Below, piece after piece: positions 23,963 to 32,483 of a DNA stretch of 64,000 nucleotides (the stretch's first letter is position 1; each line of letters begins with the position of its first letter). Under the pieces are notes generated by a model. It saw only the letters and a list, made by a program, of their open reading frames with translations. It did no database searches and had not been told where the DNA came from. Origin of the DNA: Ensifer sp. MPMI2T (GTDB lineage: Bacteria; Pseudomonadota; Alphaproteobacteria; Rhizobiales; Rhizobiaceae); NCBI RefSeq assembly GCF_004827385.1, contig NZ_SRXN01000001.1, forward strand, positions 434,001 through 498,000, read 5' to 3'. Position numbers and translations under genes: made by a program.

Positions 23963-24146
23963 GGAACTTCCTCGGTAAAGATCGGCGCTTATGAACGATC
24001 AGATGAGCAAAGTTTCAATCACTGGAAAAGGTGCCGGAGACCACGTTTTCGTGTGTCGTCCGTGAGCGTTAGTCTGTTCAGCCGTTTGCCTTTTTTCTTG
24101 CGAAATCCTATCTGATCGTAGCGGCAACGAAAGGGAGAAATGCTAC

Positions 24147-25544
24147 ATGATCTTTGGCCGTAGAGCACTGGTGACACTTGTCCTTGCGATTGCAATGTCC
24201 GCCCCGGCGGCGGCGCAGAACGCCAGGGTCGTGCCCGAATCACGCGCCGAGATGCAGCTTTCCTTTGCGCCTCTGGTCAAGCAGACGGCGAATGCCGTCG
24301 TGAACGTCTATGCCGAGCGGGTGGTCGAGCGGCGATCGATCTTTGCCGGAGATCCCTTCTTCGAAGAGTTCTTTGGCCAACGCATGCCGAACAGAACCGA
24401 AAAGCAGTCGTCGCTCGGGTCGGGCGTGATCGTCGGCAGGAACGGCGTGGTGGTCACGAACAACCACGTTATCGAGGGAGCCGACGACATCAAGGTCGCG
24501 CTTGCCGATGGTCGCGAGTACCCCTGCAAGATCATGCTCAAGGATGACCGCGTGGACCTTGCCGTCCTGAAGATCCAGTCGGACGGGCCGTTCGACATCA
24601 TTCCGATCGGCGATTCCGACGCCGTCGAGGTAGGAGACCTAGTGCTGGCGATGGGCAATCCCTTCGGCGTCGGCCAAACCGTGACGAGCGGTATCGTATC
24701 GGCGCTCGCCCGAAACCAGATTAACTCCGGTGACTTCGGCTTCTTCATCCAGACGGACGCTGCCATCAACCCCGGCAATTCCGGCGGCGGCCTGATCGAC
24801 ATGAACGGGCAGCTGATCGGCATCAATACGGCGATCTTTTCGAGGGGCGGCGGCTCCAACGGCGTCGGCTTCGCGATTCCCGCCAATCTGGTCAAGGTCT
24901 TTGTCGCCTCTGCGGAGGGCGGTGGCGGCTCGTTCATCCGTCCCTTCATCGGCGCCACCTTTGAACCGGTTACGTCGGAGATAGCCGAGGCGCTCGGTCT
25001 TGACCGGGCGCGTGGCGCATTGGTGACGGCCGTCGCTGCTGACGGCCCGGCTGCCGCCGCCGGCATGAAACCGGGGCAGGTGGTTACCGCAGTGAACGGC
25101 ATTGCCGTCGAACACCCGGACGCGCTCGGCTATCGGCTGACGACCGTCGGCATCGGTCACGAAGCCCGTGTAACGGTCTCCGAGAACGGAGAGACGCACG
25201 ACTTCGTCCTCAAGCTCGAGCAGGCACCGGAGACTTCGCCGCGCGACGAGCGGCTAATCGAGGGGCGCAATCCCTTCGCCGGCGCGGTCGTAGCAAATCT
25301 TTCGCCGCGGCTGGCCGAAGAGTTGCGCATGCCGACTTCGCTGCGAGGCGTCGTCGTGACCGAGATCAACCGAGGCTCGCCGGCGGCCCGCATCGGCCTC
25401 GAGCCGAAGGACATTGTCCGGTCGGTCAACGGCACGGAGATCGACACGTCGAAGACGCTCGAAAGCGTCACGGCCGAGGACGCATCCCTGTGGCGAGTCG
25501 AGATCGAGCGCGACGGCCAGGTCATCAGACAGTTCTTCAAATGA
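24147..25544 (+). CDS. DegP/DegQ-type periplasmic serine protease (Do family)
   Basis: The enzyme degrades or refolds damaged envelope proteins. The 465-residue protein has a signal peptide (residues 1 to 23, ending AAAQN), a trypsin-like domain with His107 (NNHVIEG), Asp137 (DLAVLK) and Ser212 (GNSGGGL), and two PDZ domains (about 250-345 and 370-460). The usual GNSGGP/A reads GNSGGG here. It overlaps rarA by four bases. Rhizobia have several Do paralogues, so no gene symbol is given. Confidence 0.92.
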   Translation: MIFGRRALVTLVLAIAMSAPAAAQNARVVPESRAEMQLSFAPLVKQTANAVVNVYAERVVERRSIFAGDPFFEEFFGQRMPNRTEKQSSLGSGVIVGRNGVVVTNNHVIEGADDIKVALADGREYPCKIMLKDDRVDLAVLKIQSDGPFDIIPIGDSDAVEVGDLVLAMGNPFGVGQTVTSGIVSALARNQINSGDFGFFIQTDAAINPGNSGGGLIDMNGQLIGINTAIFSRGGGSNGVGFAIPANLVKVFVASAEGGGGSFIRPFIGATFEPVTSEIAEALGLDRARGALVTAVAADGPAAAAGMKPGQVVTAVNGIAVEHPDALGYRLTTVGIGHEARVTVSENGETHDFVLKLEQAPETSPRDERLIEGRNPFAGAVVANLSPRLAEELRMPTSLRGVVVTEINRGSPAARIGLEPKDIVRSVNGTEIDTSKTLESVTAEDASLWRVEIERDGQVIRQFFK

Positions 25545-26851
25545 GCGATCTCTTTTCACCCATCGAACCACCGGAAATGGCGTCGGCGAGGCCACTCGCC
25601 GACAGGCTGCGGCCGCGCACGCTTGCCGAAGTCACGGGGCAGGAGCATTTGACCGGCGAAGATGGCGCTCTTACCCGCATGATCGCGTCCGGTTCGCTGG
25701 GATCGATGATCTTCTGGGGCCCGCCGGGCACAGGCAAGACGACTGTCGCCCGCCTCCTCTCCGGAGAGGCCGGTCTTGCCTTCGAGCAGATCTCGGCAAT
25801 TTTCTCCGGCGTCGCGGATCTCAAGAAAGTTTTCGATTCTGCGCGTGCCCGGCGGATGTCGGGCCGCCAGACGCTGCTGTTCGTAGACGAGATCCATCGC
25901 TTCAATCGCGCCCAGCAGGATAGCTTCCTGCCGGTCATGGAGGACGGAACGGTGATCCTCGTCGGCGCGACGACCGAGAACCCGTCCTTCGAGCTTAACG
26001 CCGCACTCCTGTCACGCGCGCGTGTCTTGACCTTCAAGCCGCATGACGAGGCGAGCCTGGAGGAGCTCCTGCGACGCGCCGAGCAGGCGGAGGGCAAGTC
26101 TCTGCCGCTCGACGAGGATGCCCGTGCCAGTCTGCTGCGCATGGCGGACGGCGATGGGCGTGCCGTGCTGACGCTTGCCGAAGAAGTCTGGCGCGCGGCG
26201 CGCCGGGATGAAATCTTCGATGCCAATGCCCTGCAGGACATCGTCCAGCGTCGCGCCCCGGTCTACGACAAGGGGCAGGATGGGCACTACAATCTGATCT
26301 CCGCGCTCCACAAGTCCGTTCGCGGCTCGGATCCGGATGCCGCGCTCTACTATCTCTGCCGCATGTTCGACGCAGGTGAGGACCCGCTTTATATCGGCAG
26401 GCGGCTGGTCCGCATGGCCGTTGAAGACATCGGTCTTGCCGATCCTCAGGCGCTGGTGATCTGCAACGCCGCCAAGGATGCCTATGACTATCTCGGCTCG
26501 CCGGAAGGCGAGCTTGCCCTGGCCGAGGCCTGCGTCTATGTCGCGACGGCACCGAAGTCGAATGCGGTCTACACGGCCTACAAGTCGGCGATGCGAGCGG
26601 CGAAGGAAAACGGGTCGCTGCTGCCGCCGAAACATATTCTGAATGCTCCGACAAAGCTCATGAAGGGCGAGGGTTACGGCGAGGGATATCGTTACGACCA
26701 CGACGAGCCGGACGCGTTTTCGGGCCAGGATTATTTTCCCGAGAAGATGGGTCGTAAAACATTTTATGATCCGCCTGAACGCGGTTTTGAACGCGAACTC
26801 CGCAAGCGCCTCGAATGGTGGGCGAAACTTCGGCGCGAGCGCAACTCTTAA
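25541..26851 (+). CDS. rarA: Replication-associated recombination protein A (AAA+ ATPase)
   Basis: RarA (MgsA) acts at stalled replication forks. The ATG at 25541 overlaps the stop of the protease gene and gives MSDLFSPIEPPEMASARPLADRL; an earlier in-frame start inside that gene was rejected. The 436-residue protein has Walker A GPPGTGKT (residues 60-67), Walker B DEIH (116-119), and the C-terminal MgsA domain. Its TAA stop is the first triplet of a mosaic repeat. Confidence 0.94.
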   Translation: MSDLFSPIEPPEMASARPLADRLRPRTLAEVTGQEHLTGEDGALTRMIASGSLGSMIFWGPPGTGKTTVARLLSGEAGLAFEQISAIFSGVADLKKVFDSARARRMSGRQTLLFVDEIHRFNRAQQDSFLPVMEDGTVILVGATTENPSFELNAALLSRARVLTFKPHDEASLEELLRRAEQAEGKSLPLDEDARASLLRMADGDGRAVLTLAEEVWRAARRDEIFDANALQDIVQRRAPVYDKGQDGHYNLISALHKSVRGSDPDAALYYLCRMFDAGEDPLYIGRRLVRMAVEDIGLADPQALVICNAAKDAYDYLGSPEGELALAEACVYVATAPKSNAVYTAYKSAMRAAKENGSLLPPKHILNAPTKLMKGEGYGEGYRYDHDEPDAFSGQDYFPEKMGRKTFYDPPERGFERELRKRLEWWAKLRRERNS

Positions 26852-26952
26852 AGCGCGTCGCGTTCAAACGTATTCACGCGACACGCTTTAGATCTTTGTT
26901 TTTGGGCATGTCGTTGCCCCAAAACCGCTGCACACTTTTGGGCGACATGCAT
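26849..26952. repeat. Mosaic intergenic repeat, left copy flanking gdx
   Basis: This copy holds two palindromic modules. One runs from AAAGCGCGTCGCG to GCGACACGCTTT, the other from GCATGTCGTT to GGCGACATGC. It matches the reverse complement of 27424-27528 at about 92 of 104 positions by hand alignment. It begins at the rarA stop codon. It is of the type known as rhizobial intergenic mosaic elements. Confidence 0.85.
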
Positions 26953-27031
26953 TAGATCTGCCACCAGCGCAGGACAGGCTTACCAGAGCGCGCCTTGCTG
27001 CCAACAGGCACTCGTGGCATAGACAGCGCAT

Positions 27032-27090
27032 TGCAGACGGCTGCACGGGATCGATTTTGTCATCCCGAACATCCGCGGGGACGGCCTCGC
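27032..27090 (+). promoter_or_regulatory. Guanidine-II (mini-ykkC) riboswitch
   Basis: Two short hairpins with ACGG loops are seen: TGCAG-ACGG-CTGCA at 27032-27045 and GCGGGG-ACGG-CCTCGC (one G-T pair) at 27075-27090. Paired stem-loops with ACGR loops define the guanidine-II class, which is known upstream of sugE/gdx genes. The linker itself can form CGGGAT/ATCCCG (27046-27067). The second hairpin lies ten bases before the AGGAG binding site of gdx, which fits translational control by guanidinium. Confidence 0.82.
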
Positions 27091-27109
27091 TCCAGAACAG
27101 GAGTTTGAA

Positions 27110-27424
27110 ATGGCCTGGATCACCCTTCTGCTTGCCGGCCTTCTCGAAATCGGCTGGGCGATCGGTCTTAAATATACGGATGGTTTTACGCGGTTCACAC
27201 CGACGGTACTGACGGTCGGATCGATGATTCTGAGCCTCGTGCTTCTCGGTATTGCTGTGCGTTCGCTGCCTCTCGGCACGGCCTATGCCGTGTGGACCGG
27301 CATCGGCACTGTCGGCACCGTCGTGCTCGGCATCGTCCTTTTTGCCGAGCCGGCGACGTTCATTCGTCTCGGCTGTATCGGCTTGATTGTCGCCGGCATC
27401 GCCGGTCTCAAGCTCTTCGCCTAA
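27110..27424 (+). CDS. gdx: Guanidinium exporter, small multidrug resistance family (SugE type)
   Basis: This is a four-helix inner-membrane protein that exports guanidinium in exchange for protons. The 104-residue protein has the SugE-type signatures [18 protein letters not shown], with the essential glutamate at residue 13, and [15 protein letters not shown]. The two-hairpin element upstream supports guanidinium as substrate and argues against a general multidrug role. The binding site is AGGAG at 27099-27103. The gene stands alone between two inverted repeats and its stop codon overlaps the right one. Confidence 0.93.
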   Translation: MAWITLLLAGLLEIGWAIGLKYTDGFTRFTPTVLTVGSMILSLVLLGIAVRSLPLGTAYAVWTGIGTVGTVVLGIVLFAEPATFIRLGCIGLIVAGIAGLKLFA

Positions 27425-27528
27425 TGCATGTCGCCCAAAAGTGTGCAGCGGTTTTGGGACAACGACATGCATAAAAACAAGGACCTAAAGCGCGTCACAT
27501 GAGTCCAATTGAACGCGACGCGCTTTAG
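27424..27528. repeat. Mosaic intergenic repeat, right copy flanking gdx (inverted)
   Basis: This is the inverted partner of 26849-26952. It starts at the last base of the gdx stop codon and ends with GCGACGCGCTTTAG. Both palindromic modules are kept, in reverse order. Confidence 0.85.
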
Positions 27529-27575
27529 CTTTGCGTGATTTGCCTGCCGCAGCGGCAGGCAAATCCATTTCGACG

Positions 27576-28361
27576 CTATCTCAGGGCGTCAAGCGCCGTA
27601 GCGGCCGCCTGCATTTCCTGCCACCGGTTTTCGCGGCGCCGGAAGGCTTCCTCATCGGTTCCCCAGTGCTCGATCTGCCAATCCTCGTCGACGTGAGCGG
27701 CAGCCCAGGCTTCCTCTACAGTCAGCCGCCCCATGGCGAAGGCGAGCGCGAGCAGCGCCGAGCCGGTGAGCGACGTCATTGTGTGCAAGCAAGTAAGTCC
27801 GATAGGCGTCGCGAAGGCGCGCAGGCCCTCGGCATAGGCGGAGATTGCCTCTTGAGGTTGCTCCTGATGGATCACGCCTTCGATCAGAATGAAATGCGCG
27901 CCGAGCGATTGTGTTGCCCAGTCGAGGATCGGGTTCCAGAGAGCGTTCTGGCGTGCGACCAGCCCCTCGGGACTGTCAGCACGATAGCAGAGAAGGTCAC
28001 TGCCGGCGAAACGCACGATCTCATCGAACACTGCGCGGTGATCGAGCGCCACGCCATCGATCGCGGTGTTGACGATGCGCGTGATCGGCATTGCCGCCGG
28101 ATCGATGACGTCGGACTGCGCATCCCACTCGGCCGCCAACAGTTCTGCAAGCTTGCGGGTCGGAACGGCAAGTGGATGTTTTGCCGGCGTTCGCACCCTA
28201 CGGCTGTCAAGAAGCACGATCTGACCGCCATCCTCCGCGCTCCCGATGCTCACTTCCTTGTAGAAGCGCTTTGCCAGCGGCTTTTGCATCTGGATTTGTG
28301 CACGCCGCACCGGATCTTCATGGCTCAACGCGCCACTCAACTCATCGCGTATATCAGGCAT
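27576..28361 (-). CDS. ATP12 family F1F0-ATPase assembly chaperone
   Basis: In mitochondria Atp12 protects the F1 alpha subunit before assembly; alphaproteobacteria carry the same family. The 261-residue protein has the N-terminal FYKEVSIG motif and the C-terminal part with LTGSALLALAFAMGRLTVEEAWAAAHVDEDWQ, both typical. It lacks a signal peptide. It overlaps the HAD phosphatase gene by eight bases and is the last gene of an rluC-HAD-atp12 operon, an order often seen in rhizobia. Confidence 0.9.
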   Translation of the reverse strand: MPDIRDELSGALSHEDPVRRAQIQMQKPLAKRFYKEVSIGSAEDGGQIVLLDSRRVRTPAKHPLAVPTRKLAELLAAEWDAQSDVIDPAAMPITRIVNTAIDGVALDHRAVFDEIVRFAGSDLLCYRADSPEGLVARQNALWNPILDWATQSLGAHFILIEGVIHQEQPQEAISAYAEGLRAFATPIGLTCLHTMTSLTGSALLALAFAMGRLTVEEAWAAAHVDEDWQIEHWGTDEEAFRRRENRWQEMQAAATALDALR

Positions 28362-29019
28362 GATTGCGCTCCATCCATTCGATTATGTCTGCCGGTGTAC
28401 GGGCAATATGGTCGGCGCCGGCTTCGATCAGATCCGGCACGCTTGCATAACCCCACGCGACTCCGAGAGCATCGGCACCAGCCGCCTTCGCCATCTGCAT
28501 ATCGTAGATGGCGTCGCCGATGACGATCGTGTCCTTCGCGTCAACGCCTGCCTCCGCACAGCATTCCATGACCATCGCCGGGTGCGGTTTGGACGGGCAG
28601 TCGTCGGCAGTCCGGGAAACGAAGAAGATCTTGTCGAGGTCATGTGTGGTCGAAATGTGCGTGAGGCCTCGCCGCGATTTTCCAGTGACAGCGCCGATCA
28701 GCAGTTCATTGCGTGCGGCAAGCGTCTGCAACATCTCTGCGATGCCCGGAAACAGCTGCTCCTGAAACCCTGCTTCAGCCCGCACTGAAGCAAAGATCGC
28801 CTTGTAATGTGCCGTCATTGTGACTGCATGGTCATCGACATGTTCACGGCCCAACAGGCGCGCGATCGCGATGTCGAGCGTCAAGCCGATGATCGTCTTG
28901 GTCGCCTCGGTTGTCGGGCGGGGACGGTCGAAGGCTTCGAAAGTGCGGGCCATCACCTCATGGATCAACGCGACGCTGTCGACCAGCGTCCCGTCGCAAT
29001 CGAACAGGACGAGTTTCAT
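28354..29019 (-). CDS. HAD family hydrolase, phosphoglycolate-phosphatase-like
   Basis: The 221-residue protein is a haloacid-dehalogenase type phosphatase. Motif I FDCDGTLVDS is at residues 6 to 15, motif II VTGKS near 119, and motif IV VIGDAIYDMQMA near 165 to 176, with a helical cap between I and II. The substrate cannot be read from sequence. It starts one base after the rluC stop and overlaps the ATP12 gene, so the three are co-transcribed. Confidence 0.88.
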   Translation of the reverse strand: MKLVLFDCDGTLVDSVALIHEVMARTFEAFDRPRPTTEATKTIIGLTLDIAIARLLGREHVDDHAVTMTAHYKAIFASVRAEAGFQEQLFPGIAEMLQTLAARNELLIGAVTGKSRRGLTHISTTHDLDKIFFVSRTADDCPSKPHPAMVMECCAEAGVDAKDTIVIGDAIYDMQMAKAAGADALGVAWGYASVPDLIEAGADHIARTPADIIEWMERNHA

Positions 29020-30018
29020 TCAATCTTCCTCGTCGGCGGCGTTCTCGTCGAAGCCGAGCAGGTTCCAGCTCTGCACCATATGTGGGGGGAGCGGGGCCGT
29101 GACCTTCAGTCGCCCGCCGTTCGGATGCGGAATGTCGATATGCCGGGCGTGCAGATGCAGCCGATTCTGGATGCCGCCGGGGAAGGTCCAGTTAATGTCC
29201 GCCTCGAAGTATTTCGGATCGCCGATGATCGGGTGGCCGATGTGTGCCGCGTGGACGCGCAGTTGGTGCGTGCGGCCGGTATAGGGCTCCATTTCGAGCC
29301 AGGCCAGATTCTGCCCGGCCTGCTCGACGATGCGGTAATACGAAATCGCGTGGTCCGCGCCCTCGTCGCCGTGCTTGGCGATCCGCATGCGATCGCCGTC
29401 CGGGGTTTGCTCCTTGACGAGCCAAGTGGAAATACGGTCCTCGCGTTTGCGCGGCACGCCCTTGACCAGAGCCCAATAGGTCTTCTTGGTATCACGTTCG
29501 CGGAAGGCAGCGGTCAACTGCTGGGCCGCGCCGCGCGTACGGGCGATGACAAGGACGCCCGATGTGTCGCGGTCGAGACGGTGCACCAGTCTTGGCTTTT
29601 CACCCTTCTGGTTCGTCCAAGCTTCAAGCATCTTGTCGATATGGCGGCTGACGCCGGAGCCGCCCTGCACCGCAAGGCCGGCCGGTTTGTTGAGCACGAT
29701 CACCTTGGCGTCTTCGTGGAGCACCATGCGCGACAGCAGTTCACCATCGGGCGAATGACGTAGGTCCCGGCCGCCGATGGGGCCGGTCTTGGTGTCCTTG
29801 GCATCGACGCCGAGAGGCGGAATGCGGATCGTCTGGCCCGGCTGCACGCGCGTATCGGATTTCGCCCGGGCACCATCCACGCGGATCTGGCCGGAGCGCA
29901 GCAGCTTCTGCAGCGGTCCGAAGCCCAGCCCGGGAAAATGCACCTTGAACCAGCGGTCAAGGCGCATCCCCGCCTCGTCGCCGTCCACCTGCCTGTGTTC
30001 TATGCCTGCCATCTGCAA
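29020..30018 (-). CDS. RluC/RluD-type 23S rRNA pseudouridine synthase
   Basis: The enzyme converts uridines in 23S rRNA to pseudouridine. The 332-residue protein has an S4 RNA-binding domain near residues 15 to 75 (RLDRWFKVHFPGLGFG) and the catalytic HRLDRDTSGVLVIART motif with its aspartate near residue 148. RluC is more likely than RluD from the S4 layout, but the target uridines are not certain. It leads an operon with the HAD and ATP12 genes. Confidence 0.9.
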   Translation of the reverse strand: MQMAGIEHRQVDGDEAGMRLDRWFKVHFPGLGFGPLQKLLRSGQIRVDGARAKSDTRVQPGQTIRIPPLGVDAKDTKTGPIGGRDLRHSPDGELLSRMVLHEDAKVIVLNKPAGLAVQGGSGVSRHIDKMLEAWTNQKGEKPRLVHRLDRDTSGVLVIARTRGAAQQLTAAFRERDTKKTYWALVKGVPRKREDRISTWLVKEQTPDGDRMRIAKHGDEGADHAISYYRIVEQAGQNLAWLEMEPYTGRTHQLRVHAAHIGHPIIGDPKYFEADINWTFPGGIQNRLHLHARHIDIPHPNGGRLKVTAPLPPHMVQSWNLLGFDENAADEED

Positions 30019-30036
30019 AAATCCTGTTCTTCCACG

Positions 30037-30093
30037 GCGCCGCGCGTCTTATCAGACGCGCAAAGGACGCTGTAGCACTTTGAATTGCTGGCT
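30037..30093. repeat. Half mosaic repeat (module B)
   Basis: The stretch from GCGCCGCGCGTCTTATCAGACGCGCAA to ACTTTGAATTGCTG is one module of the dispersed rhizobial mosaic element. It fills the gap between crcB and the rluC-type gene. Confidence 0.7.
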
Positions 30094-30471
30094 TTAGACC
30101 ATTGCGCGCATCAGGGCCAGTCCGGCGAAGACCGCAAGAATGGAAAGAAGGACGCTTGCCAGAATATAGGCGATGCCGAGCGCCGGCTGGCCGTGCTCCA
30201 GCAGCGTTATCGCGTCCAGCGAGAAGGCGGAGAATGTGGTGTAGCCCCCAAGCACGCCGGTGATCAGGAACACGCGCATTTCCGGAGATGCCCCCATCTT
30301 GTGCATGATCAACTCCGCCAGGAAACCGATCAGGAACGAGCCGCTGACGTTCACGCACAAGGTGCCCCACGGAAAGGCCGGACCGAACCGATGGAGCGTC
30401 CAGAGACCGACGAGATAGCGTAGCACGGAGCCCAGCGCGCCACCGGCGCCGACGAGCAGGAGATGGAACAT
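30094..30471 (-). CDS. crcB: Fluoride ion channel CrcB (Fluc)
   Basis: CrcB dimers export fluoride. The start was set at the ATG giving MFHLLLVGAGGALGSVLRYLV; a longer frame was rejected. The 125-residue protein has four hydrophobic segments, the N-terminal GGxLGSxxRY type motif, and the LITGVLGGYTTFSAFSLD segment with the polar track. No fluoride riboswitch was recognised upstream. It precedes the rluC-type gene on the same strand. Confidence 0.93.
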   Translation of the reverse strand: MFHLLLVGAGGALGSVLRYLVGLWTLHRFGPAFPWGTLCVNVSGSFLIGFLAELIMHKMGASPEMRVFLITGVLGGYTTFSAFSLDAITLLEHGQPALGIAYILASVLLSILAVFAGLALMRAMV

Positions 30472-30610
30472 AAAGCCGATTTCCGTTGGGACTGAAATGA
30501 AAGATGGTGTTTTCGAGAGGGCGCTACGCGACCGGTGCAAAACCATTCGTTAAGCGGCGCTCGCTAGCATTGTGAGAAAAGTCTTATGTAAGTTTCCGGT
30601 CCAGGTGGCG

Positions 30611-30922
30611 ATGACAAAAAGAGCATTGAACTATACCCATTACGACCTCAAGGAACAAAGGGCCGGCACGACGATTGAAGTGACACTGTCAGCCGTCGCC
30701 AACGTCCGGCTAATGACCGCCGACAACTTCACCCGATACAGGGAGACGTTGAAGCACAAGTTTGTTGGCGGCGTCGCGCGAAAATCGCCGTTGCGCATGA
30801 TGATCCCTGAGACCGCCCACTGGCATCTCGTCATCGACATGGAAGGTCATCACGGACTTGCCCAGTCGAGCGTCCGCTTGGTCGAAACGGTTGGACAGCC
30901 ACGCTTCCAATCCATCTCGTGA
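30611..30922 (+). CDS. DUF1883 domain protein
   Basis: The function of this family is unknown, though it is sometimes joined to TIR or other sensor domains. The ATG at 30611 was chosen since AGGTGG lies just before it; an earlier GTG at 30572 is possible. The 103-residue protein has the family pattern HYDLKEQRAGTTIEVTLS and NVRLMTADNFTRYR followed by SPLRMMIPETAHWHLVIDM. It stands alone between two minus-strand genes. Confidence 0.8.
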   Translation: MTKRALNYTHYDLKEQRAGTTIEVTLSAVANVRLMTADNFTRYRETLKHKFVGGVARKSPLRMMIPETAHWHLVIDMEGHHGLAQSSVRLVETVGQPRFQSIS

Positions 30923-30952
30923 CGCTCGGCTCGGATCCCATACGACCGTGTC

Positions 30953-31786
30953 TCAGCCGAGCCGCTCGGCATGCCACTTCAGATGATCGTCCATGAAGGT
31001 CGATATGAAGTAGTAGGAATGGTCATAGCGCTCATGCATTCGGAGTGTCAGCCCGATTCCTGTTCCTTTTATCGCCTCCTCGAACAGCCAGGGGCGCAGG
31101 CCGTTCTCAAGAAACCCGTCCGCCTTGCCCTGGTCGATCAGGAACTCCGGCAAGCGTGCGCCGTCCTTGACCAATGCACAGGCGTCGTACTGCCGCCATG
31201 TGGATTTGTTCGGGCCGAGGTATTTTTCGAAGGCACCGACCGACCAGTCGGCCGTCGAAGGCTCCACGATCGGCGCAAAGGCCGAGCAGCTCTTGAACCG
31301 CTCCGGGTTCTTGAGTGCGATCGTCATCGCCCCGTGCCCGCCCATCGAATGGCCGAAAATCCCCTGGCGGCTCATGTCCATGCGGAAATGCTGACTGGCG
31401 AAGGCGGGTAGCTCCTCCGTGATGTATGTATACATCTGATAATGTTCGGCCCAGGGCGTTTCCGTTGCGTCGAGATAGAACCCGGCGCCCTTGCCCATCT
31501 GCCAGTTGGTGAGTTCGTCCGGCACATCGCCGCCGCGCGGACTCGTATCCGGGCAGACGATGATGAGGCCGAGGTCCGAGGCCATGCGGCGATATTCCCC
31601 CTTTTCCATCACGTTCGCGTGGGTGCAGGTGAGGCCGGACAGGTACCACAGAACAGGGCACGGCTCGCTGATCGCCTGCGGCGGCACATAGACCGCAAAG
31701 GTCATTTCGGCCTTGCAGGCGGCCGAGTCATGGGAAAAGACGCCCTGCATGCCGCCAAAGGCCGTGTTTTGCGAGATAACTTTCAT
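30953..31786 (-). CDS. fghA: S-formylglutathione hydrolase
   Basis: The enzyme splits S-formylglutathione to glutathione and formate, the second step of formaldehyde oxidation. The 277-residue esterase-D type protein has the nucleophile motif GHSMGGHG (Ser147), an aspartate in DQGKADGFLE and a histidine in YDHSYYF. GGAGAG lies before the ATG. The first-step enzyme is encoded about 1.2 kb upstream on the same strand, so they form one pathway cluster. Confidence 0.94.
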   Translation of the reverse strand: MKVISQNTAFGGMQGVFSHDSAACKAEMTFAVYVPPQAISEPCPVLWYLSGLTCTHANVMEKGEYRRMASDLGLIIVCPDTSPRGGDVPDELTNWQMGKGAGFYLDATETPWAEHYQMYTYITEELPAFASQHFRMDMSRQGIFGHSMGGHGAMTIALKNPERFKSCSAFAPIVEPSTADWSVGAFEKYLGPNKSTWRQYDACALVKDGARLPEFLIDQGKADGFLENGLRPWLFEEAIKGTGIGLTLRMHERYDHSYYFISTFMDDHLKWHAERLG

Positions 31787-31813
31787 GAGACTCTCCTTGA
31801 GATGGATGAGGCG

Positions 31814-32461
31814 TCAGCCGGCCAGCTGGACAGCCGCATTGACGGCCGCGGCGACCAGCACCGTGTTGAAGAAGAACGAAACGACGGCATGCGCCAGATT
31901 GATCCGGCGCATCGCGGTTGTGGTGATTGCCACATCCGATGTTTGCGCCGTCATGCCGATGACGAAGGCGAAATAGAGAAAGTCATAACCGCCGGGCGTG
32001 TCCGTTTCCGGAAACATCAGTCCGCGTGCCGGCTCGATCGGATTACGGCTCTCATCGGCCACCCAATAGACGTGCGCGTAATGCATCGCCGCCATGGTGT
32101 GGATCGTCGCCCAACCGAGCCCCACGGAGGCAAAGGCGAGGGGAAGCTCGAAACCATAGCCCTGGTCCTGCCGATTGAGCGCCAGGAAAAGCGACAGCAG
32201 CGAGACAGCAGCCGCAGCAAGCGTAACCAGAAAAATGACGGCTTCAGGTTCGTCGGTGCTATGCGCATGGTGTTCGAGATAACTTCCGGTCAAGCGCCTG
32301 AGCCGCATGGCCGCCTTGAGGAGATAAACACAGAAGAACGTGATGGCGGTGATCTCGAGTGCAAAGCGTGGAGCAAGGACCAGGGAGATCGGTAGGCTCA
32401 GCACGGCACAACCAAGCGCAGCATAGAATGGCCAGTGTCGCAGCCTTGTTGTCCGTTTCAT
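31814..32461 (-). CDS. DUF1345 family membrane protein
   Basis: Function is unknown. The ATG at 32461 gives MKRTTRLRHWPFYAALG and a 215-residue protein with about five hydrophobic segments; a longer frame was rejected. The loop VADESRNPIEPARGLMFPE and the following DFLYFAFVIGMTAQTSDVAI are typical of the family. It ends 27 bases before fghA on the same strand and so is probably co-transcribed with it, which may link it to formaldehyde handling. Confidence 0.82.
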   Translation of the reverse strand: MKRTTRLRHWPFYAALGCAVLSLPISLVLAPRFALEITAITFFCVYLLKAAMRLRRLTGSYLEHHAHSTDEPEAVIFLVTLAAAAVSLLSLFLALNRQDQGYGFELPLAFASVGLGWATIHTMAAMHYAHVYWVADESRNPIEPARGLMFPETDTPGGYDFLYFAFVIGMTAQTSDVAITTTAMRRINLAHAVVSFFFNTVLVAAAVNAAVQLAG

Positions 32462-32483
32462 CGCGCGGCCCAGCGTCCTTCGT

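Noticed and set aside
26953-27109. Guanidine-I (ykkC) riboswitch upstream of gdx
   Set aside because: The long conserved ykkC core is missing; the two ACGG hairpins fit the guanidine-II class instead.
28807-29763. Plus-strand open frame opposite the HAD and pseudouridine synthase genes
   Set aside because: Both opposite genes show clear catalytic motifs, so this is a shadow.
30472-30600. Fluoride riboswitch upstream of crcB
   Set aside because: The conserved GGNGAUGG and CUGAUG stretches of that class were not found.
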